From: Dechloromonas hortensis
GTDB lineage: Bacteria; Pseudomonadota; Gammaproteobacteria; Burkholderiales; Rhodocyclaceae
Assembly (NCBI RefSeq): GCF_009469765.1
Contig: NZ_SSSQ01000004.1
Location: 62,001 to 126,000 of the forward strand
Reading direction: 5' to 3'
Length of the DNA stretch: 64,000 bases
Shown one piece after another: positions 18,286 through 28,904 of this stretch (its first letter is position 1; each line of letters begins with the position of its first letter). A program made the translations under genes and the position numbers. The notes under the pieces are model-generated. The model had not been told where the DNA came from, did no database searches, and was given only the letters and a program-made list of their open reading frames with translations.

Positions 18286-18321
18286 GAATATACCTAAGGT
18301 CGGGATCATGAATGTCGGAGT

Positions 18322-19476
18322 TCAGTTTATGTAATCGTTTTGGGCTTCGCGTTCGGCATCGGCAAACGCCTTTTTACGGGCTTCGGCCTTGTTCCGGGCG
18401 AAGTCAGCCAGCGCTTCGCGCAGCAGATCAAGCCCTTCTCCGGAACGCGCACTGACACGAACGCGCGCGATTCTAGCATACTCGTCCTGCTCGACTCCCG
18501 GCGAAGCCTGGGTCAGGTCGATCTTGTTCCAAACGATCACCTGCCGCAAATCCCGGGCGCCAATTTCATCGAGGACTTTATTTACTTCATACATCTGTTC
18601 GTCACGGGCATGGCTGGCGCTATCGACCACATGCAGCAAGACGTCGGCATCGATAGCCGCCTCCAGTGTGGCATGAAAGGCATCGACAAGCGAGTGGGGC
18701 AAATCGCGGATAAACCCTACCGTATCCGAAATAACAATATTCCCGGCACCTTCGATCCACAATTTGCGTGAAGTGGTGTCCAAGGTTGCAAACAACTGGT
18801 CGGCCGCGAAAACCCCGGCGTGAGTCAAGGCGTTGAACAGCGTCGACTTGCCGGCATTGGTGTAACCAACCAGCGAAACGCTGAGTACATCACCCCGCAA
18901 GCGAGCCCTTCTTTGAACACCACGCTGGCGGGAAAGTTTCTCCAGGCGTTCTTTCAACAATTTGACACGCTTGCCAAGCAAACGGCGGTCCGTCTCAAGC
19001 TGGGTTTCACCGGGACCACGCATCCCGATCCCGCCGCGCTGCCGCTCCAGGTGGGTCCAGCCTCGAACCAAGCGGGTCGACAAATGCTCAAGTTGTGCCA
19101 GTTCGACCTGCAACTTGCCTTCGGCGCTGGAAGCACGCAAGGCAAAGATATCGAGAATCAGACTGGTGCGGTCAATAACCCGGCATTTAAGTTCGCGCTC
19201 AAGGTTACGTTGCTGAGCCGGTGACAATTCATGGTTAAAAATCACCAGATCGGCTTCGGCTGCCGCAAGCATCGCGGCAATTTCCTGCACCTTGCCCTTG
19301 CCCGCAAAAGTCTTCGGGTCCGGACTCTGTCTTTTGCCACAAACCTCCGCGGCGACGACACCGCCCGCCGACTCGGCGAGCAGACGTATCTCTTCCAACT
19401 GATCCCCGAGATCAGGCTGACCGAAGTCAAGCTGAACGATTACCGCACGTTCACCGGCGGCAGGTCGTTCATTCAT
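18322..19476 (-). CDS. hflX: Ribosome-associated GTPase HflX
   Basis: A 384-residue TRAFAC GTPase that splits stalled or stressed 70S ribosomes. The N-terminal HflX domain includes the glycine-rich GGIGMRGPGETQLETDRR element and a coiled coil with KRVKLLKERLEKLSRQR. The G motifs are GYTNAGKST (G1), SDTVGFIRDLPHSLV (G3) and VWNKIDL (G4). The gene follows hfq after a hairpin, the usual hfq-hflX-hflK-hflC order. Confidence 0.97.
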   Translation of the reverse strand: MNERPAAGERAVIVQLDFGQPDLGDQLEEIRLLAESAGGVVAAEVCGKRQSPDPKTFAGKGKVQEIAAMLAAAEADLVIFNHELSPAQQRNLERELKCRVIDRTSLILDIFALRASSAEGKLQVELAQLEHLSTRLVRGWTHLERQRGGIGMRGPGETQLETDRRLLGKRVKLLKERLEKLSRQRGVQRRARLRGDVLSVSLVGYTNAGKSTLFNALTHAGVFAADQLFATLDTTSRKLWIEGAGNIVISDTVGFIRDLPHSLVDAFHATLEAAIDADVLLHVVDSASHARDEQMYEVNKVLDEIGARDLRQVIVWNKIDLTQASPGVEQDEYARIARVRVSARSGEGLDLLREALADFARNKAEARKKAFADAEREAQNDYIN

Positions 19477-19490
19477 GGGCGGATACGCGG

Positions 19491-19519
19491 GAAGAGAAAA
19501 GACCCGTCATGCCGACGGG
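19491..19519 (-). terminator. Terminator-like hairpin between hfq and hflX
   Basis: Read leftward: CCCGTC, loop GGCAT, GACGGG, then TCTTTTCTC. The 6-bp stem and T-rich run suggest partial termination after hfq, so that hflX-hflK-hflC are expressed lower by read-through. Confidence 0.6.
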
Positions 19520-19537
19520 CCACAGCACGGGAGGCGA

Positions 19538-19774
19538 TTATTCCGCCGCCTGTTCCTGCTGGAGGTTTACCGGACGAGCCGGCACCACCGTCGAGATGGC
19601 GTGCTTGTACACCATCTGGGTTACCGTGTTCTTGAGCAGAACCACGTACTGATCAAACGATTCAACCTGGCCCTGCAACTTGATCCCGTTTACCAGGTAA
19701 ATCGAAACGGGAACATGTTCCCGGCGAAGAGCGTTGAGGAAGGGGTCTTGTAAGAGTTGCCCTTTGTTGCTCAT
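19538..19774 (-). CDS. hfq: RNA chaperone Hfq
   Basis: A 78-residue Sm-like protein, forming hexamers that pair small RNAs with mRNAs. Sm1 is [39 protein letters not shown], with the proximal-face Gln and Phe residues; Sm2 is [15 protein letters not shown]. The acidic/Gln C-terminal tail is short. The ATG at 19774 has GGAGT upstream; a longer frame from 19822 lacks similarity to the family. It is between der and hflX in the conserved cluster order. Confidence 0.98.
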   Translation of the reverse strand: MSNKGQLLQDPFLNALRREHVPVSIYLVNGIKLQGQVESFDQYVVLLKNTVTQMVYKHAISTVVPARPVNLQQEQAAE

Positions 19775-19846
19775 GGTGTGGACTCCATGTGTGTTGTTAT
19801 ATGAGGTACCTAATGTACCCAAAATTGAGGCGTGGCGCTAAGTTAT

Positions 19847-21178
19847 TTACTTTTTGTCACGATCCGCAAACGGATTCTTGCTGGTCACGAACTGAATGCG
19901 CAACGGCGTTCCCTGCAACTTGAATGCCTCCCGGAAGGTATGCTCCAAGTAACGGCGATAGCTATCGGTAATCTGATCGACCGCATTGCCGTGCACGACA
20001 ATAATCGGCGGGTTGGAGCCGCCCTGGTGGGCATAACGAGGTTTCGGACGGAAAAGACCATGCTTGGCCGGCGCTTGTTTAGCGACAGCATCGGCCAGCA
20101 CACGAGCCAGGCGAGGCGTCGACAGCTTCGTCATGGCTGCGGCATAAGCGGAGTCGACCGAGCGGAACAGCGCCTCAAGGCCGATATTTTCGCGGGCGGA
20201 GACAAAGTGGAACTTGGCGAAATCGAGGAACTTCAGCTTGCGCTGCAAGGTTTGCCGGGTCTGCTCACGGACGTAGGTATCCAGGCCATCCCACTTGTTC
20301 ACCGCAACCACGAGGGCACGGCCAGACTGCACGATGAAGTCGGCAATATGCGCGTCCTGATCGGAAACATCGGCCTGCGCGTCGACCATCAGGATCACCA
20401 CGTTGGCGTCTTCGATCGCCTTCAGCGTCTTGACGACCGAGAATTTCTCGATGGACTCGAAGACTTTGCCACGCTTGCGCATACCGGCGGTATCAACAAG
20501 CACGTATTGGCGGCCGTTTCGCTCGAAGTCGATTTCTATGGAATCGCGCGTGGTGCCCGGTGCATCGAAGGCAATGACCCGCTCTTCGCCGAGCAGCGTG
20601 TTGATCATCGTCGATTTGCCGACATTCGGCCGACCAACGATGGCAACGCGCACCGCCGAGGATTTTTCCTCTTCTTCTTCCGGCTCGGGGAAGGATTCCA
20701 GCGCCAGATCGACCAGTCCGCGCACGCCTTCACCATGCGCTGCAGAAATGGCATTGGGCTCGCCGAGACCGAGTTCATGGAAATCCGCCTCGACCATGCC
20801 GGAATTCATGCCTTCCGCCTTGTTGACCGCAACAAATACCGGGCGCTCCAGGCGTCGCAGTTTATTGGCGATTTCCTTGTCATGCGGCGTCAGGCCGCTG
20901 CGACCGTCGACGACAAAAATGACCGCGTCTGCTTCGGCGATAGCTTGTTCGGTCTGGCGCGCCATTTCATGCAGGATGCCATCCTTGACGAGCGGCTCGA
21001 AGCCGCCGGTATCGACGACCAGATAGGGCTTGCGGCCCAGCTTGCCATGGCCATAGTGACGGTCGCGAGTCAGACCCGGCATATCGGCGACAATGGCATC
21101 GCGCGAACGCGTCAGGCGGTTGAACAGGGTGGATTTGCCGACATTGGGTCGGCCGACCAGAACGAGCGTAGGTTTCAT
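19847..21178 (-). CDS. der: Ribosome assembly GTPase Der (EngA)
   Basis: A 443-residue protein with two consecutive GTPase domains and a C-terminal KH-like domain, needed for 50S subunit maturation. GRPNVGKST occurs twice (near residues 8 and 182). The G3 motifs are DTGGF and DTAGM, and the G4 motifs are NKAEG and NKWDG. An acidic linker ([10 protein letters not shown]) separates the two domains. It overlaps the bamB stop region by 4 nt and so belongs to the same transcription unit. Confidence 0.98.
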   Translation of the reverse strand: MKPTLVLVGRPNVGKSTLFNRLTRSRDAIVADMPGLTRDRHYGHGKLGRKPYLVVDTGGFEPLVKDGILHEMARQTEQAIAEADAVIFVVDGRSGLTPHDKEIANKLRRLERPVFVAVNKAEGMNSGMVEADFHELGLGEPNAISAAHGEGVRGLVDLALESFPEPEEEEEKSSAVRVAIVGRPNVGKSTMINTLLGEERVIAFDAPGTTRDSIEIDFERNGRQYVLVDTAGMRKRGKVFESIEKFSVVKTLKAIEDANVVILMVDAQADVSDQDAHIADFIVQSGRALVVAVNKWDGLDTYVREQTRQTLQRKLKFLDFAKFHFVSARENIGLEALFRSVDSAYAAAMTKLSTPRLARVLADAVAKQAPAKHGLFRPKPRYAHQGGSNPPIIVVHGNAVDQITDSYRRYLEHTFREAFKLQGTPLRIQFVTSKNPFADRDKK

Positions 21179-22335
21179 TGAGCCTCGATTGCGCTCACGT
21201 TACCGCCGCTGGTTTGCACCAGAAAGTCGGAACCGAGCAGTTGGACCGGTGTACGCACGGGTGTGCCATCGGTTTTCTGACGCGCAGCAAAACTGCCGTC
21301 TTCACGGGAGAGGAAGTGTACGATTCCCTCGGCATCGGCCACGGCGACTAGGCCGCGACGTACCACCGGCCCGCTGACCCGGCGATTGAGCAGTTTGTCC
21401 TGCTTCCACAGGCTACTACCGGAAAGGCGGTCGAGTGCATGCACCGCCCCCTTGTCATCGGTAACGAACAGGTAACGACCATCAAGGGCCAGTCCGGCGG
21501 CCGAGGAAATATCCCGCGACCAGATCATGGCTCCGCTCTGCCCCAGATCAAAGCAGGCCACGCGCCCCTGGAAGGCAACGGCACAAACCTGCCGGCCCTC
21601 GATGACCGGTGGGGCGACTACGTCGGCCACTCGGTCCAGTTCGGTCGCTCCTTTCGGCAGGGCGACGGCCCCTTCCCAGACTGGCGCGCCATTCTGGATG
21701 GAGAGAGCGACCAGCTTGCCGCCCGGGAAGCCAACAAAAACATAGCGATCGGCAAATACTGGCGAGGCAACGCTACGCACCGACAGGGAAGGCGTTGAGC
21801 GCTGATAGACCCATTTGCGGCCACCATCGCCAGCATCGAGCAGGAAAACGCGGTTGTCGCCGCTCTTTACGGCGACACCATCATCGCCAATGGTCGGGGC
21901 AGCCAGCACCTCGCTGGATACACGGGCCTGCCAAAGTGGCCGACCATCTTCCGCCGAGTAGGCCAGCACTTCGCCCTTCGGCGTGCCGACCACGACCATC
22001 CGGCCATTTGCTCCGACACCGGCCGATAGCGGCTGACCTGCCTTGATCTTCCAGACATTTTTACCATCTTCCAGCTTGTTGACCGTACCATCGGCGCTGG
22101 CAACATAAATTGCATTGCCGACGACGGCCGGCGTAAACACATACCCAGCTGCTTTGCCGACACCGACAGACCATTGCGTACGGACACCGGCCGAATTGCT
22201 AATTGGCGCCAGGACAGCCATCTTCGGCCCAGAACTGACAAAGGGATTGATCGAATCAATCGACTCGAAAATCGTCGCACAGCCCGCCGTAAGCAGGCCG
22301 GCCGCAACAAACAGAGCAAGCAGACGGCACGACAT
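21175..22335 (-). CDS. bamB: Outer membrane assembly lipoprotein BamB
   Basis: A 386-residue lipoprotein of the BAM complex that inserts beta-barrel proteins into the outer membrane. The lipobox LTAGC near residue 19 follows a hydrophobic signal. The rest is an eight-bladed PQQ-like propeller with repeated blades such as [29 protein letters not shown] and [19 protein letters not shown]. Its ATG overlaps the stop of the YfgM-like gene by one base, matching the E. coli yfgM-bamB-der order. Confidence 0.96.
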   Translation of the reverse strand: MSCRLLALFVAAGLLTAGCATIFESIDSINPFVSSGPKMAVLAPISNSAGVRTQWSVGVGKAAGYVFTPAVVGNAIYVASADGTVNKLEDGKNVWKIKAGQPLSAGVGANGRMVVVGTPKGEVLAYSAEDGRPLWQARVSSEVLAAPTIGDDGVAVKSGDNRVFLLDAGDGGRKWVYQRSTPSLSVRSVASPVFADRYVFVGFPGGKLVALSIQNGAPVWEGAVALPKGATELDRVADVVAPPVIEGRQVCAVAFQGRVACFDLGQSGAMIWSRDISSAAGLALDGRYLFVTDDKGAVHALDRLSGSSLWKQDKLLNRRVSGPVVRRGLVAVADAEGIVHFLSREDGSFAARQKTDGTPVRTPVQLLGSDFLVQTSGGNVSAIEAQ

Positions 22336-22973
22336 CAGGCGGCCTCACCCAGGCCATCAAGCTTCTGCTGCAGCAACTCACGGGAAGGACCGGGCTTGCC
22401 CTCGCTTTTCTCGAGTGCTCCCTTGTAGGCGGCGCGTGCTTCCGGTTTCTTGCCCTGGGCACTCAATACATCGCCCCTCAGTTCCAGGAAGCGGACATCG
22501 AAAGCCGGGGCGTGAGCAGCATCAAGCTGCTTCAGCGCTTCATCGTAAGATTTTTCGTCAAGTTGAACGGCGGCCAGACGAAGCCGGGCAAGATCCTTCA
22601 GTTCATCCTTGGCATTCTCGGCAGCCCAAGCCAGTTGCGCCTTGGCCGTCTTCAAATCCCCGGCCTCGAAGGACTGCTTGGCCGCAACCAGCGCCCCCAG
22701 TGAGGCGTAATTGGTGCGTCCGAACTTTTCAGCCAACTCCCCCGCCGCCGCCTTGACCTTCTGCGCATCACTGGTTGCCACGGCCTGTTCAAGTACGCCG
22801 TAGATCGCTGCCGCTTGCGCCGACTGACTGCGTTGATGCCAGTTCCAGGCCTGCCAGCCAATCACGCCGATCGAGGCGGCAACCACCACGCCGGTGACCA
22901 GATTGCCGTACATCTTCCACCAGGTTTTCAGCGTGTCGATCTGTTCCTGTTCTTCGAGGTCGTAATGCGCCAT
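22335..22973 (-). CDS. YfgM-like tetratricopeptide protein (SecYEG ancillary)
   Basis: A 212-residue single-pass inner-membrane protein. The cytoplasmic N-terminus (MAHYDLEEQEQIDTLKTWWK) is followed by one membrane helix (LVTGVVVAASIGVIGWQAW) and TPR-like helices in the periplasm (LGALVAAKQSFEAGDLKTAKAQLAWA). In E. coli YfgM binds the SecYEG translocon and periplasmic chaperones. It lies between hisS and bamB, 4 nt after hisS. Confidence 0.92.
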   Translation of the reverse strand: MAHYDLEEQEQIDTLKTWWKMYGNLVTGVVVAASIGVIGWQAWNWHQRSQSAQAAAIYGVLEQAVATSDAQKVKAAAGELAEKFGRTNYASLGALVAAKQSFEAGDLKTAKAQLAWAAENAKDELKDLARLRLAAVQLDEKSYDEALKQLDAAHAPAFDVRFLELRGDVLSAQGKKPEARAAYKGALEKSEGKPGPSRELLQQKLDGLGEAA

Positions 22974-22977
22974 CTGC

Positions 22978-24276
22978 TTATTCCTCTTCGCTATCTTCGT
23001 CTGAATCGATCAGGTGTCCGATGATCGCTTCCGCCAAATCATCGACTTTCAGTTTCTGCTGCGCCGAGCCTTCGGCGCGCAAGGATTTGAGCTGAGCTTC
23101 GCCGGTCGACGCCTCGTCATCGCCAATAATGACGGCAAACGCCGCAGCACTGCCATCGGCCTTCTTCATCTGCGACTTGAAGCTTCCGCCACCACAATGC
23201 ATCAGCACGTTGATGCCTTGGTCGCGCAGTCCTTCGGCAACACGGAAGGCCAGGCGTGACGCCTCGGCGCCCTGATGCACCAGGTAAACGTCAGGCGCCG
23301 GCGCCGCCGGTTCGCCACCGGATTCCTTGATCAAGGCAACCAGGCGTTCGATGCCCATGGCAAAACCGCAGGCCGGCGTTGGCTTGCCACCGAGTTGCTC
23401 GACCAATCCGTCGTAACGGCCACCGGCGCAAACCGTGCCCTGGGCACCGAGCTTGTCGGTCACCCACTCGAAAACGGTCAGGTTATAGTAGTCCAGACCA
23501 CGTACCAGGCGCGGGTTGATCGTGTACGGCTGACCGGCATCGCGCAGCACACGCTGCACGCCTTCAAAGTGGGCCAGCGATTCGGCGCCGAGGTAGTCGA
23601 TCAGCTTGGGTGCCGCGGCACACAGTTCCTGCATGGCCGGGTTCTTGGTATCGAGAATGCGCAGCGGATTGGTATGCAGACGACGCTTCGCGTCTTCGTC
23701 CAGCAATTCGGCATTTTCCTCGAAATAGGTAATCAGCGCCGCCCGATGTTGGGCACGCTCTTCTGGCTGACCGAGGCTGTTGATCTGCAGCTCAATGCCA
23801 TCCAGGCCGAGGTCACCCCACAGGCGAGCGCCCATCAGGATCATTTCGGCATCGATATCCGGGCCGGCCATACCAAAAGACTCGACACCGACCTGATGAA
23901 ACTGGCGATATCGGCCCTTTTGTGGCCGTTCGTGCCGGAACATCTGGCCGATGTAATACAGGCGCTGCGTCTGACGGGCCGCCAGATTGTGCTCGATGAC
24001 GGCGCGCACGCAACCAGCAGTACCTTCCGGGCGCAAGGTCAGCGCTTCACCATTCAACCCGTCGATGAAGGAATACATTTCCTTTTCGACGATATCGGTC
24101 ACTTCGCCGATCGCCCGCTTGAACAGCGGTGTCGGCTCGACGATCGGCATGCGAATCGGGCGATAGCCGTAGCCTTTCAGCCAGGCACGGATGGTGTCCT
24201 CGAACAGTTCCCAAAACTCGGCTTCGTCGGGGAGGATATCGTTCATCCCGCGCACGGCTTGCAGCGTTTGACTCAT
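22978..24276 (-). CDS. hisS: Histidyl-tRNA synthetase
   Basis: A 432-residue class II aminoacyl-tRNA synthetase that charges tRNA-His. The N-terminus [11 protein letters not shown], motif 2 with [18 protein letters not shown], the histidine-A motif [15 protein letters not shown] and the histidine-binding [15 protein letters not shown] are present. A C-terminal anticodon-binding domain and a short acidic tail (DSDEDSEEE) follow. It overlaps ispG by 4 nt. Confidence 0.98.
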   Translation of the reverse strand: MSQTLQAVRGMNDILPDEAEFWELFEDTIRAWLKGYGYRPIRMPIVEPTPLFKRAIGEVTDIVEKEMYSFIDGLNGEALTLRPEGTAGCVRAVIEHNLAARQTQRLYYIGQMFRHERPQKGRYRQFHQVGVESFGMAGPDIDAEMILMGARLWGDLGLDGIELQINSLGQPEERAQHRAALITYFEENAELLDEDAKRRLHTNPLRILDTKNPAMQELCAAAPKLIDYLGAESLAHFEGVQRVLRDAGQPYTINPRLVRGLDYYNLTVFEWVTDKLGAQGTVCAGGRYDGLVEQLGGKPTPACGFAMGIERLVALIKESGGEPAAPAPDVYLVHQGAEASRLAFRVAEGLRDQGINVLMHCGGGSFKSQMKKADGSAAAFAVIIGDDEASTGEAQLKSLRAEGSAQQKLKVDDLAEAIIGHLIDSDEDSEEE

Positions 24277-25502
24277 GCTTTCAATTTCTTGGTATAGGTG
24301 CGCTCGACATAGCGCTCGATGATTTGTTTGAACTCATTGGCGATATTGTCGCCCTTGAGCGTGACGGTTTTTTCGCCGTCTTCGTAGACTGGCGCCGATG
24401 GCGCCTCGCCCGTTCCCGGCAGCGAAATGCCGATATTGGCATGCTTCGACTCGCCAGGTCCGTTGACAATGCAACCCATCACGGCCAGCGTCATGTTTTC
24501 GGCACCGTCGTAATGCAGCTTCCATTCCGGCATTTTGGCGCGGACAAAATCCTGCACCTCGCCAGCCAACTCCTGGAAAAGCGTACTGGTCGTCCGGCCA
24601 CACCCCGGGCAAGCCGCCACCATCGGCGTAAAGGCACGCAAGCCCATGGTCTGCAGGATTTCCTGGGCAACGATGACTTCCTGGCTGCGCGAGCCGCCGG
24701 GCTCCGGCGTCAGCGACACACGGATGGTGTCACCGATGCCCTCCTGCAGCAAAACCGAGAGTGCTGCGGTCGACGCGACAATTCCCTTCGATCCCATGCC
24801 GGCCTCGGTCAAGCCGAGATGCAAGGCATAGTCGGCCCGCTTCGCCAGTTCCCGATAGATGGCGATCAGATCCTGCACGCTGGAGACCTTGCAGGAGAGG
24901 ATGATCTTCTCGCCGGCCAGACCAACTTCCTCGGCCTTGGCCGCCGACTCCAGCGCCGAAGTCACCATCGCATGACGCATCATCTCGGTCGCATCGAGCG
25001 GTACGGCCTTGCGGCTGTTCTCGTCCATGATGCGGGCCAGCAAATCCTGATCGAGACTGCCCCAATTGACGCCGATACGGACCGGCTTGTCATACTTGCA
25101 GGCCAGTTCGACCATCTGGGCAAACTGCTCGTCCTTCTTTTTACCAAAGCCGACGTTGCCTGGGTTGATCCGGTATTTGGCCAGCGCTTCGGCACAAGCC
25201 GGGTGCTCGGTCAGCAGGCGGTGGCCGTTGTAGTGGAAATCCCCGATCAGCGGCACGTTGCAGTTCATCCGGTCGAGGTGCTCGCGGATCTTCGGCACTG
25301 CCGCCGCCGCCTCCGGCGAATTGACCGTGATCCGCACCAGTTCCGAGCCGGCCCGCGCCAATTCGGCGGTTTGCAAGGCGGTCGCCAGATAATCGGCGGT
25401 ATCGGTATTGGTCATCGACTGCACGACGACCGGCGCATTGCCGCCGATCATCACGTGGCCAATCGAGGTGGTGCGCGTCAGGCGCTTGTTAACTGCCGTC
25501 AC
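24273..25502 (-). CDS. ispG: 4-hydroxy-3-methylbut-2-en-1-yl diphosphate synthase (ferredoxin/flavodoxin)
   Basis: A 409-residue enzyme of the MEP isoprenoid pathway that converts methylerythritol cyclodiphosphate to HMBPP using a [4Fe-4S] cluster. The N-terminal TIM barrel starts [26 protein letters not shown]. The cluster cysteines appear in [10 protein letters not shown] and [12 protein letters not shown]. The proteobacterial insertion between barrel and cluster domain is present, as expected for this length. It sits between rodZ and hisS, the standard order. Confidence 0.98.
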   Translation of the reverse strand: MTAVNKRLTRTTSIGHVMIGGNAPVVVQSMTNTDTADYLATALQTAELARAGSELVRITVNSPEAAAAVPKIREHLDRMNCNVPLIGDFHYNGHRLLTEHPACAEALAKYRINPGNVGFGKKKDEQFAQMVELACKYDKPVRIGVNWGSLDQDLLARIMDENSRKAVPLDATEMMRHAMVTSALESAAKAEEVGLAGEKIILSCKVSSVQDLIAIYRELAKRADYALHLGLTEAGMGSKGIVASTAALSVLLQEGIGDTIRVSLTPEPGGSRSQEVIVAQEILQTMGLRAFTPMVAACPGCGRTTSTLFQELAGEVQDFVRAKMPEWKLHYDGAENMTLAVMGCIVNGPGESKHANIGISLPGTGEAPSAPVYEDGEKTVTLKGDNIANEFKQIIERYVERTYTKKLKA

Positions 25503-25505
25503 AAC

Positions 25506-26432
25506 TTACTCCAGAACCAGACGGGCAACGTCGCCCCGGGTATGCGGTACCAGATCGACCACTTGGCCACGCCAGAACAGTTTGACCCCGGGGGCGAAAC
25601 CGATGACCAGCGAAAATGGACCATTGCCCGATACCGCCTGCTCAAGCCCTGCCGTGCCGCGCTGGGAGAAAATTACCTTGCTGTCGCGATCCCGGACTTC
25701 AACCCAGGACTCTTTCTCGAAGACGAAACGCAACGGCGCCTTGCTCTGGGCTTCGGCATTTGGGGCAGCCGCGGTCATGGCCGGCGGCACCGCCATGGCT
25801 GGAGCGCTCACCGGCTCGGCCGGGGCAGGAACCGGGTCCACTTGCGGATTCATCACCTGCTGCGGGGTCGTTCCCGGCGGGAACACCGGTTCAGCCGCAG
25901 GCTCGGCGACTGCCGCCGGCGACTGCTCCTGGGCATCTTTTTGCGAGAATGAACTGATCAGGCTCTGGGTACTCTCACGCCAAGCCGACAGATCGTTCGG
26001 CAGCAGAAAATAAACTAGGCCGGCCAACGCCACCAAGACTGCTCCCGTCGTCACGACCGCCCGGTCGCGGCGGGAAATATGCCCACTGCTCTGCGGCATG
26101 GTAGCCGGACGCGAATCGACATCGCCCAGACGTGTGACGGGCTTCTGTAGCGTCAGATCAAGTTGGGCCATCAGCGGCAACGGGTCGATCTGGACCAGAC
26201 GAGCATAGTTGCGGACAAAACCGCGAATAAAGGTATGACCGGGCAAGGCCAGCCAATCGCCGTTTTCCAGGGCCTCCACCTGCTTTGCCCCAAGTTTCAG
26301 GGCGGCAGCCACTTCCGGAAGCTGGATGCCACGCGCTTCCCGAGCTTCCCGCAACTGGGCGCCCACATTCGGCACAGCTTCGGAAACGGTCTCATCGACC
26401 AAGTTTTCGACGCTGCTAATCTGATCACTCAT
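25506..26432 (-). CDS. rodZ: Cytoskeletal/cell-shape protein RodZ
   Basis: A 308-residue single-pass membrane protein that binds MreB and helps maintain rod shape. The cytoplasmic N-terminus is an Xre-type helix-turn-helix (GAQLREAREARGIQLPEVAAAL to FIRGFVRNYARL, about residues 24-80). A basic stretch then a membrane segment follow at about 124-145, a Pro/Ala/Glu-rich periplasmic linker, and a C-terminal DUF4115 beta domain (KESWVEVRDRDSKVIFSQ). The ATG overlaps the pilW stop by one base. Confidence 0.93.
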   Translation of the reverse strand: MSDQISSVENLVDETVSEAVPNVGAQLREAREARGIQLPEVAAALKLGAKQVEALENGDWLALPGHTFIRGFVRNYARLVQIDPLPLMAQLDLTLQKPVTRLGDVDSRPATMPQSSGHISRRDRAVVTTGAVLVALAGLVYFLLPNDLSAWRESTQSLISSFSQKDAQEQSPAAVAEPAAEPVFPPGTTPQQVMNPQVDPVPAPAEPVSAPAMAVPPAMTAAAPNAEAQSKAPLRFVFEKESWVEVRDRDSKVIFSQRGTAGLEQAVSGNGPFSLVIGFAPGVKLFWRGQVVDLVPHTRGDVARLVLE

Positions 26433-27232
26433 TAAAAGTTACCCTTGAGGAATTCCTGATACTCGACCGAGGTCGGGTATCGACTACGCAATTGTGCCGC
26501 GAAAGCACCTTCGGCTGACCGGTTGCCAAGCTTGCGCTCGATGCGGACACCTAGCCACAGGGCTTCGGCGGAAGGCCGCTCCATCATTTTCAGGACATCG
26601 TTCAGATAGACCCGAGCCTCTTCGTAGATCCCGCGCTGAAAAAACAGCTTGGCGAGTTGCAGGCGTGCCGTCGGCGCACCATCCCGCGCCAGGCGCAAGG
26701 CATTCAGCAGGTAGTTTTGCGCCCCGTCAAGATCGCCCGCCTTCATGGCACAGGTGCCGGCATTGGTATAGGCGCGATCCGGCGTTTCGTAGAGCGGATT
26801 CTTCAGGGCTTGCAGGAAATAAGCGATCGACTGTCGCTCCTTGCCAGTGTCGCAGAGATACCAGCCGTAGTTGTTATTAACCTCCGGATCGCTGGGCGAC
26901 AGGCTCAAGGCTCGCTGAAAGTCATTTTCCGCTTTTCCATACTCCTTCAGATTGGCATAGACCAGACCACGCACGCTGTAGGCCTGAACATAACCAGAGT
27001 CGGCACTGAGTGCGATACCGAGTTCGTCGAGCGCAGCGGACATGTGTCCATTCTGAAAATACATGGCACCAAGTTCGGTGTGGATTCGTGCGCGGTTCTT
27101 CGGATCGGTGGATGCCTGATTCCGGGTGTTGTTGACCGGCATATCGCTATTGAATTGCGCCAAGGCCGGGAAAACACACAAAGCACTCAGGCAAACACCA
27201 ACGAGCCGCTGCTTAACCGAAAAACTGTTCAC
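26432..27232 (-). CDS. pilW: Type IV pilus biogenesis/stability protein PilW
   Basis: A 266-residue protein with an N-terminal signal ([17 protein letters not shown]) and TPR repeats, including [43 protein letters not shown], the hallmark of PilF/PilW pilotins. It lacks a lipobox cysteine at the usual place: the signal ends ALAQF, so it may not be lipidated. Family members promote PilQ secretin assembly. It overlaps rlmN by 4 nt and precedes rodZ, the conserved order. Confidence 0.9.
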   Translation of the reverse strand: MNSFSVKQRLVGVCLSALCVFPALAQFNSDMPVNNTRNQASTDPKNRARIHTELGAMYFQNGHMSAALDELGIALSADSGYVQAYSVRGLVYANLKEYGKAENDFQRALSLSPSDPEVNNNYGWYLCDTGKERQSIAYFLQALKNPLYETPDRAYTNAGTCAMKAGDLDGAQNYLLNALRLARDGAPTARLQLAKLFFQRGIYEEARVYLNDVLKMMERPSAEALWLGVRIERKLGNRSAEGAFAAQLRSRYPTSVEYQEFLKGNF

Positions 27233-28326
27233 GGCCTGGCCTCCTTGAGGGGAATTACTCGTCCGGACGTACGCTTGGTTTTATCCTTGACCTGCCCCGC
27301 CAACTGACCACAGGCCGCATCGATATCGTCACCGCGCGTCTTGCGCGTCGTGGTCACGATGCCCGCCTGCATCAGAATATCGGCGAAACGGCGCACCCTT
27401 TCGGCCGGGGAACGCTTGAACGGCGAGCCCGGGAAAGGGTTGAAGGGAATCAGGTTGAATTTGCAAGGCACGTTCTTGACCAGCGCCAGCAATTCGCGGG
27501 CATGCGCATCGCTATCGTTGATGCCGTCAAGCATGACGTATTCAAAGGTAATGAAGTCGCGCGGCGCTTTCTCTAGGTAGCGCTGGCAGGCCGCCATCAG
27601 TTCCTTGAGCGGATATTTCTGGTTAATCGGCACCAGTTCGTCGCGCAACTTGTCATTGGGCGCATGCAGCGAGACGGCCAGCGCCACCGGACACTCGTCG
27701 CGCAGACGATCCATGACCGGCACCAGACCGGAGGTCGAGACCGTGACGCGGCGACGCGACAAGCCGTAGGCGTGGTCGTCCAGCATCAGCTTGAGGGCGG
27801 CCACGGAATTTTCAAAGTTGGCGAGCGGCTCGCCCATGCCCATCAGCACGACATTGGAAATGACCCGCTGGTCGCCGTGCACCGCGCCCAATGCGTTATT
27901 GGCCTGCCAGAGCTGGCCGATGATTTCCGCCACCGTCAGGTTGCGGTTGAACCCCTGCTTGCCGGTCGAACAGAAGGCGCAATCGAGCGCGCAACCGGCC
28001 TGGGTAGACACGCAGAGCGTGCCGCGATCGTCTTCGGGAATGAACACCGTTTCGACGGCATTACCACTGCCGACGTCGATCAGAAACTTACGCGTACCGT
28101 CATCCGACAACTTGTCGGAGACTACCGCGGGCGGCGAGACAACAGCCTTGGCCTTGAGCTTTTCACGCAGGCTCTTGGCGATATCGGTCATGGCGTCAAA
28201 ATCGGCCACACCGGAGCGATGAATCCAGCGCAACACCTGCCGGGCCCGGAAAGGCTTTTCGCCCTGCTCGGCAAACCAGGCAGTCAGGCTGTCGGCATCA
28301 AGATCAAGAAGATTTTGCATCAGCAT
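27229..28326 (-). CDS. rlmN: Dual-specificity 23S rRNA/tRNA methyltransferase RlmN
   Basis: A 365-residue radical SAM enzyme that methylates C2 of A2503 in 23S rRNA and A37 of some tRNAs. The CxxxCxxC cluster motif is [11 protein letters not shown]. The conserved [22 protein letters not shown] and [10 protein letters not shown] segments are present, along with a C-terminal catalytic cysteine region ([12 protein letters not shown]). It is the second gene of the cluster after ndk, separated by a 77-bp spacer holding two hairpins. Confidence 0.97.
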   Translation of the reverse strand: MLMQNLLDLDADSLTAWFAEQGEKPFRARQVLRWIHRSGVADFDAMTDIAKSLREKLKAKAVVSPPAVVSDKLSDDGTRKFLIDVGSGNAVETVFIPEDDRGTLCVSTQAGCALDCAFCSTGKQGFNRNLTVAEIIGQLWQANNALGAVHGDQRVISNVVLMGMGEPLANFENSVAALKLMLDDHAYGLSRRRVTVSTSGLVPVMDRLRDECPVALAVSLHAPNDKLRDELVPINQKYPLKELMAACQRYLEKAPRDFITFEYVMLDGINDSDAHARELLALVKNVPCKFNLIPFNPFPGSPFKRSPAERVRRFADILMQAGIVTTTRKTRGDDIDAACGQLAGQVKDKTKRTSGRVIPLKEARP

Positions 28327-28333
28327 CCTATTC

Positions 28334-28388
28334 CGTCATTCCCGCCGAAGCGGGAATCCAGAAAACTGGGCTCCCGTCACAGCGGGAG
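28334..28388. repeat. REP-like palindrome plus second hairpin between ndk and rlmN
   Basis: 28334-28361 contains ATTCCCGC-CGAA-GCGGGAAT, an 8-bp perfect inverted repeat flanked by CGTC and CCAG. This resembles the widely dispersed GTCATTCCCGC repeats of beta- and gammaproteobacteria. 28371-28388 holds CTCCCG-TCACAG-CGGGAG. Together they could stabilise or terminate the ndk transcript. Only one copy lies in this window, so the dispersed-repeat identity is from memory of the motif. Confidence 0.6.
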
Positions 28389-28403
28389 CAACGGATATTT
28401 GAA

Positions 28404-28832
28404 TCAACGACCGGCGTAAACGTTCATGCCCGGAAAGAAGAAACCGATTTCAACAGCAGCGGTTTCCGGGGCATCAGAGCCGTGCACGGCGTTAGCATCG
28501 ATCGATTCGGCGAAATCGGCACGAATGGTACCGGCGGCAGCTTCCTTCGGGTTGGTGGCGCCCATCAGTTCGCGGTTCTTGGCGATGGCGCTTTCACCTT
28601 CGAGTACCTGGATCATCACCGGGCCGGAGATCATGAAGGAAACCAGATCCTTGAAGAAGGGGCGTGCCTTGTGCACGGCGTAGAACTGGCCAGCTTCCTG
28701 TTCGGACAACCAGGCCATCTTGGAGGCAACGATCTTCAGGCCGTTGGATTCGAAACGGGAGTAGATCTTGCCGATAACGTTCTTGGCAACAGCGTCGGGT
28801 TTGATGATGGAGAGGGTGCGTTCGATAGCCAT
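28404..28832 (-). CDS. ndk: Nucleoside diphosphate kinase
   Basis: A 142-residue enzyme that transfers the gamma phosphate of ATP to NDPs through a phosphohistidine. The active-site region [12 protein letters not shown], with the catalytic His at about residue 117, and the N-terminal [15 protein letters not shown] are intact. The length is standard. GGAG precedes the ATG, and TAAAAT about 35 nt further upstream is a plausible -10 box. It is probably the first gene of the long leftward cluster. Confidence 0.98.
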   Translation of the reverse strand: MAIERTLSIIKPDAVAKNVIGKIYSRFESNGLKIVASKMAWLSEQEAGQFYAVHKARPFFKDLVSFMISGPVMIQVLEGESAIAKNRELMGATNPKEAAAGTIRADFAESIDANAVHGSDAPETAAVEIGFFFPGMNVYAGR

Positions 28833-28904
28833 TTAATTGCTCCGCAAAAGCTAGTCAGTTGAAAAACGGGCAATTTTAGCAGATAAGCAGCGGAAAAACC
28901 CGGC

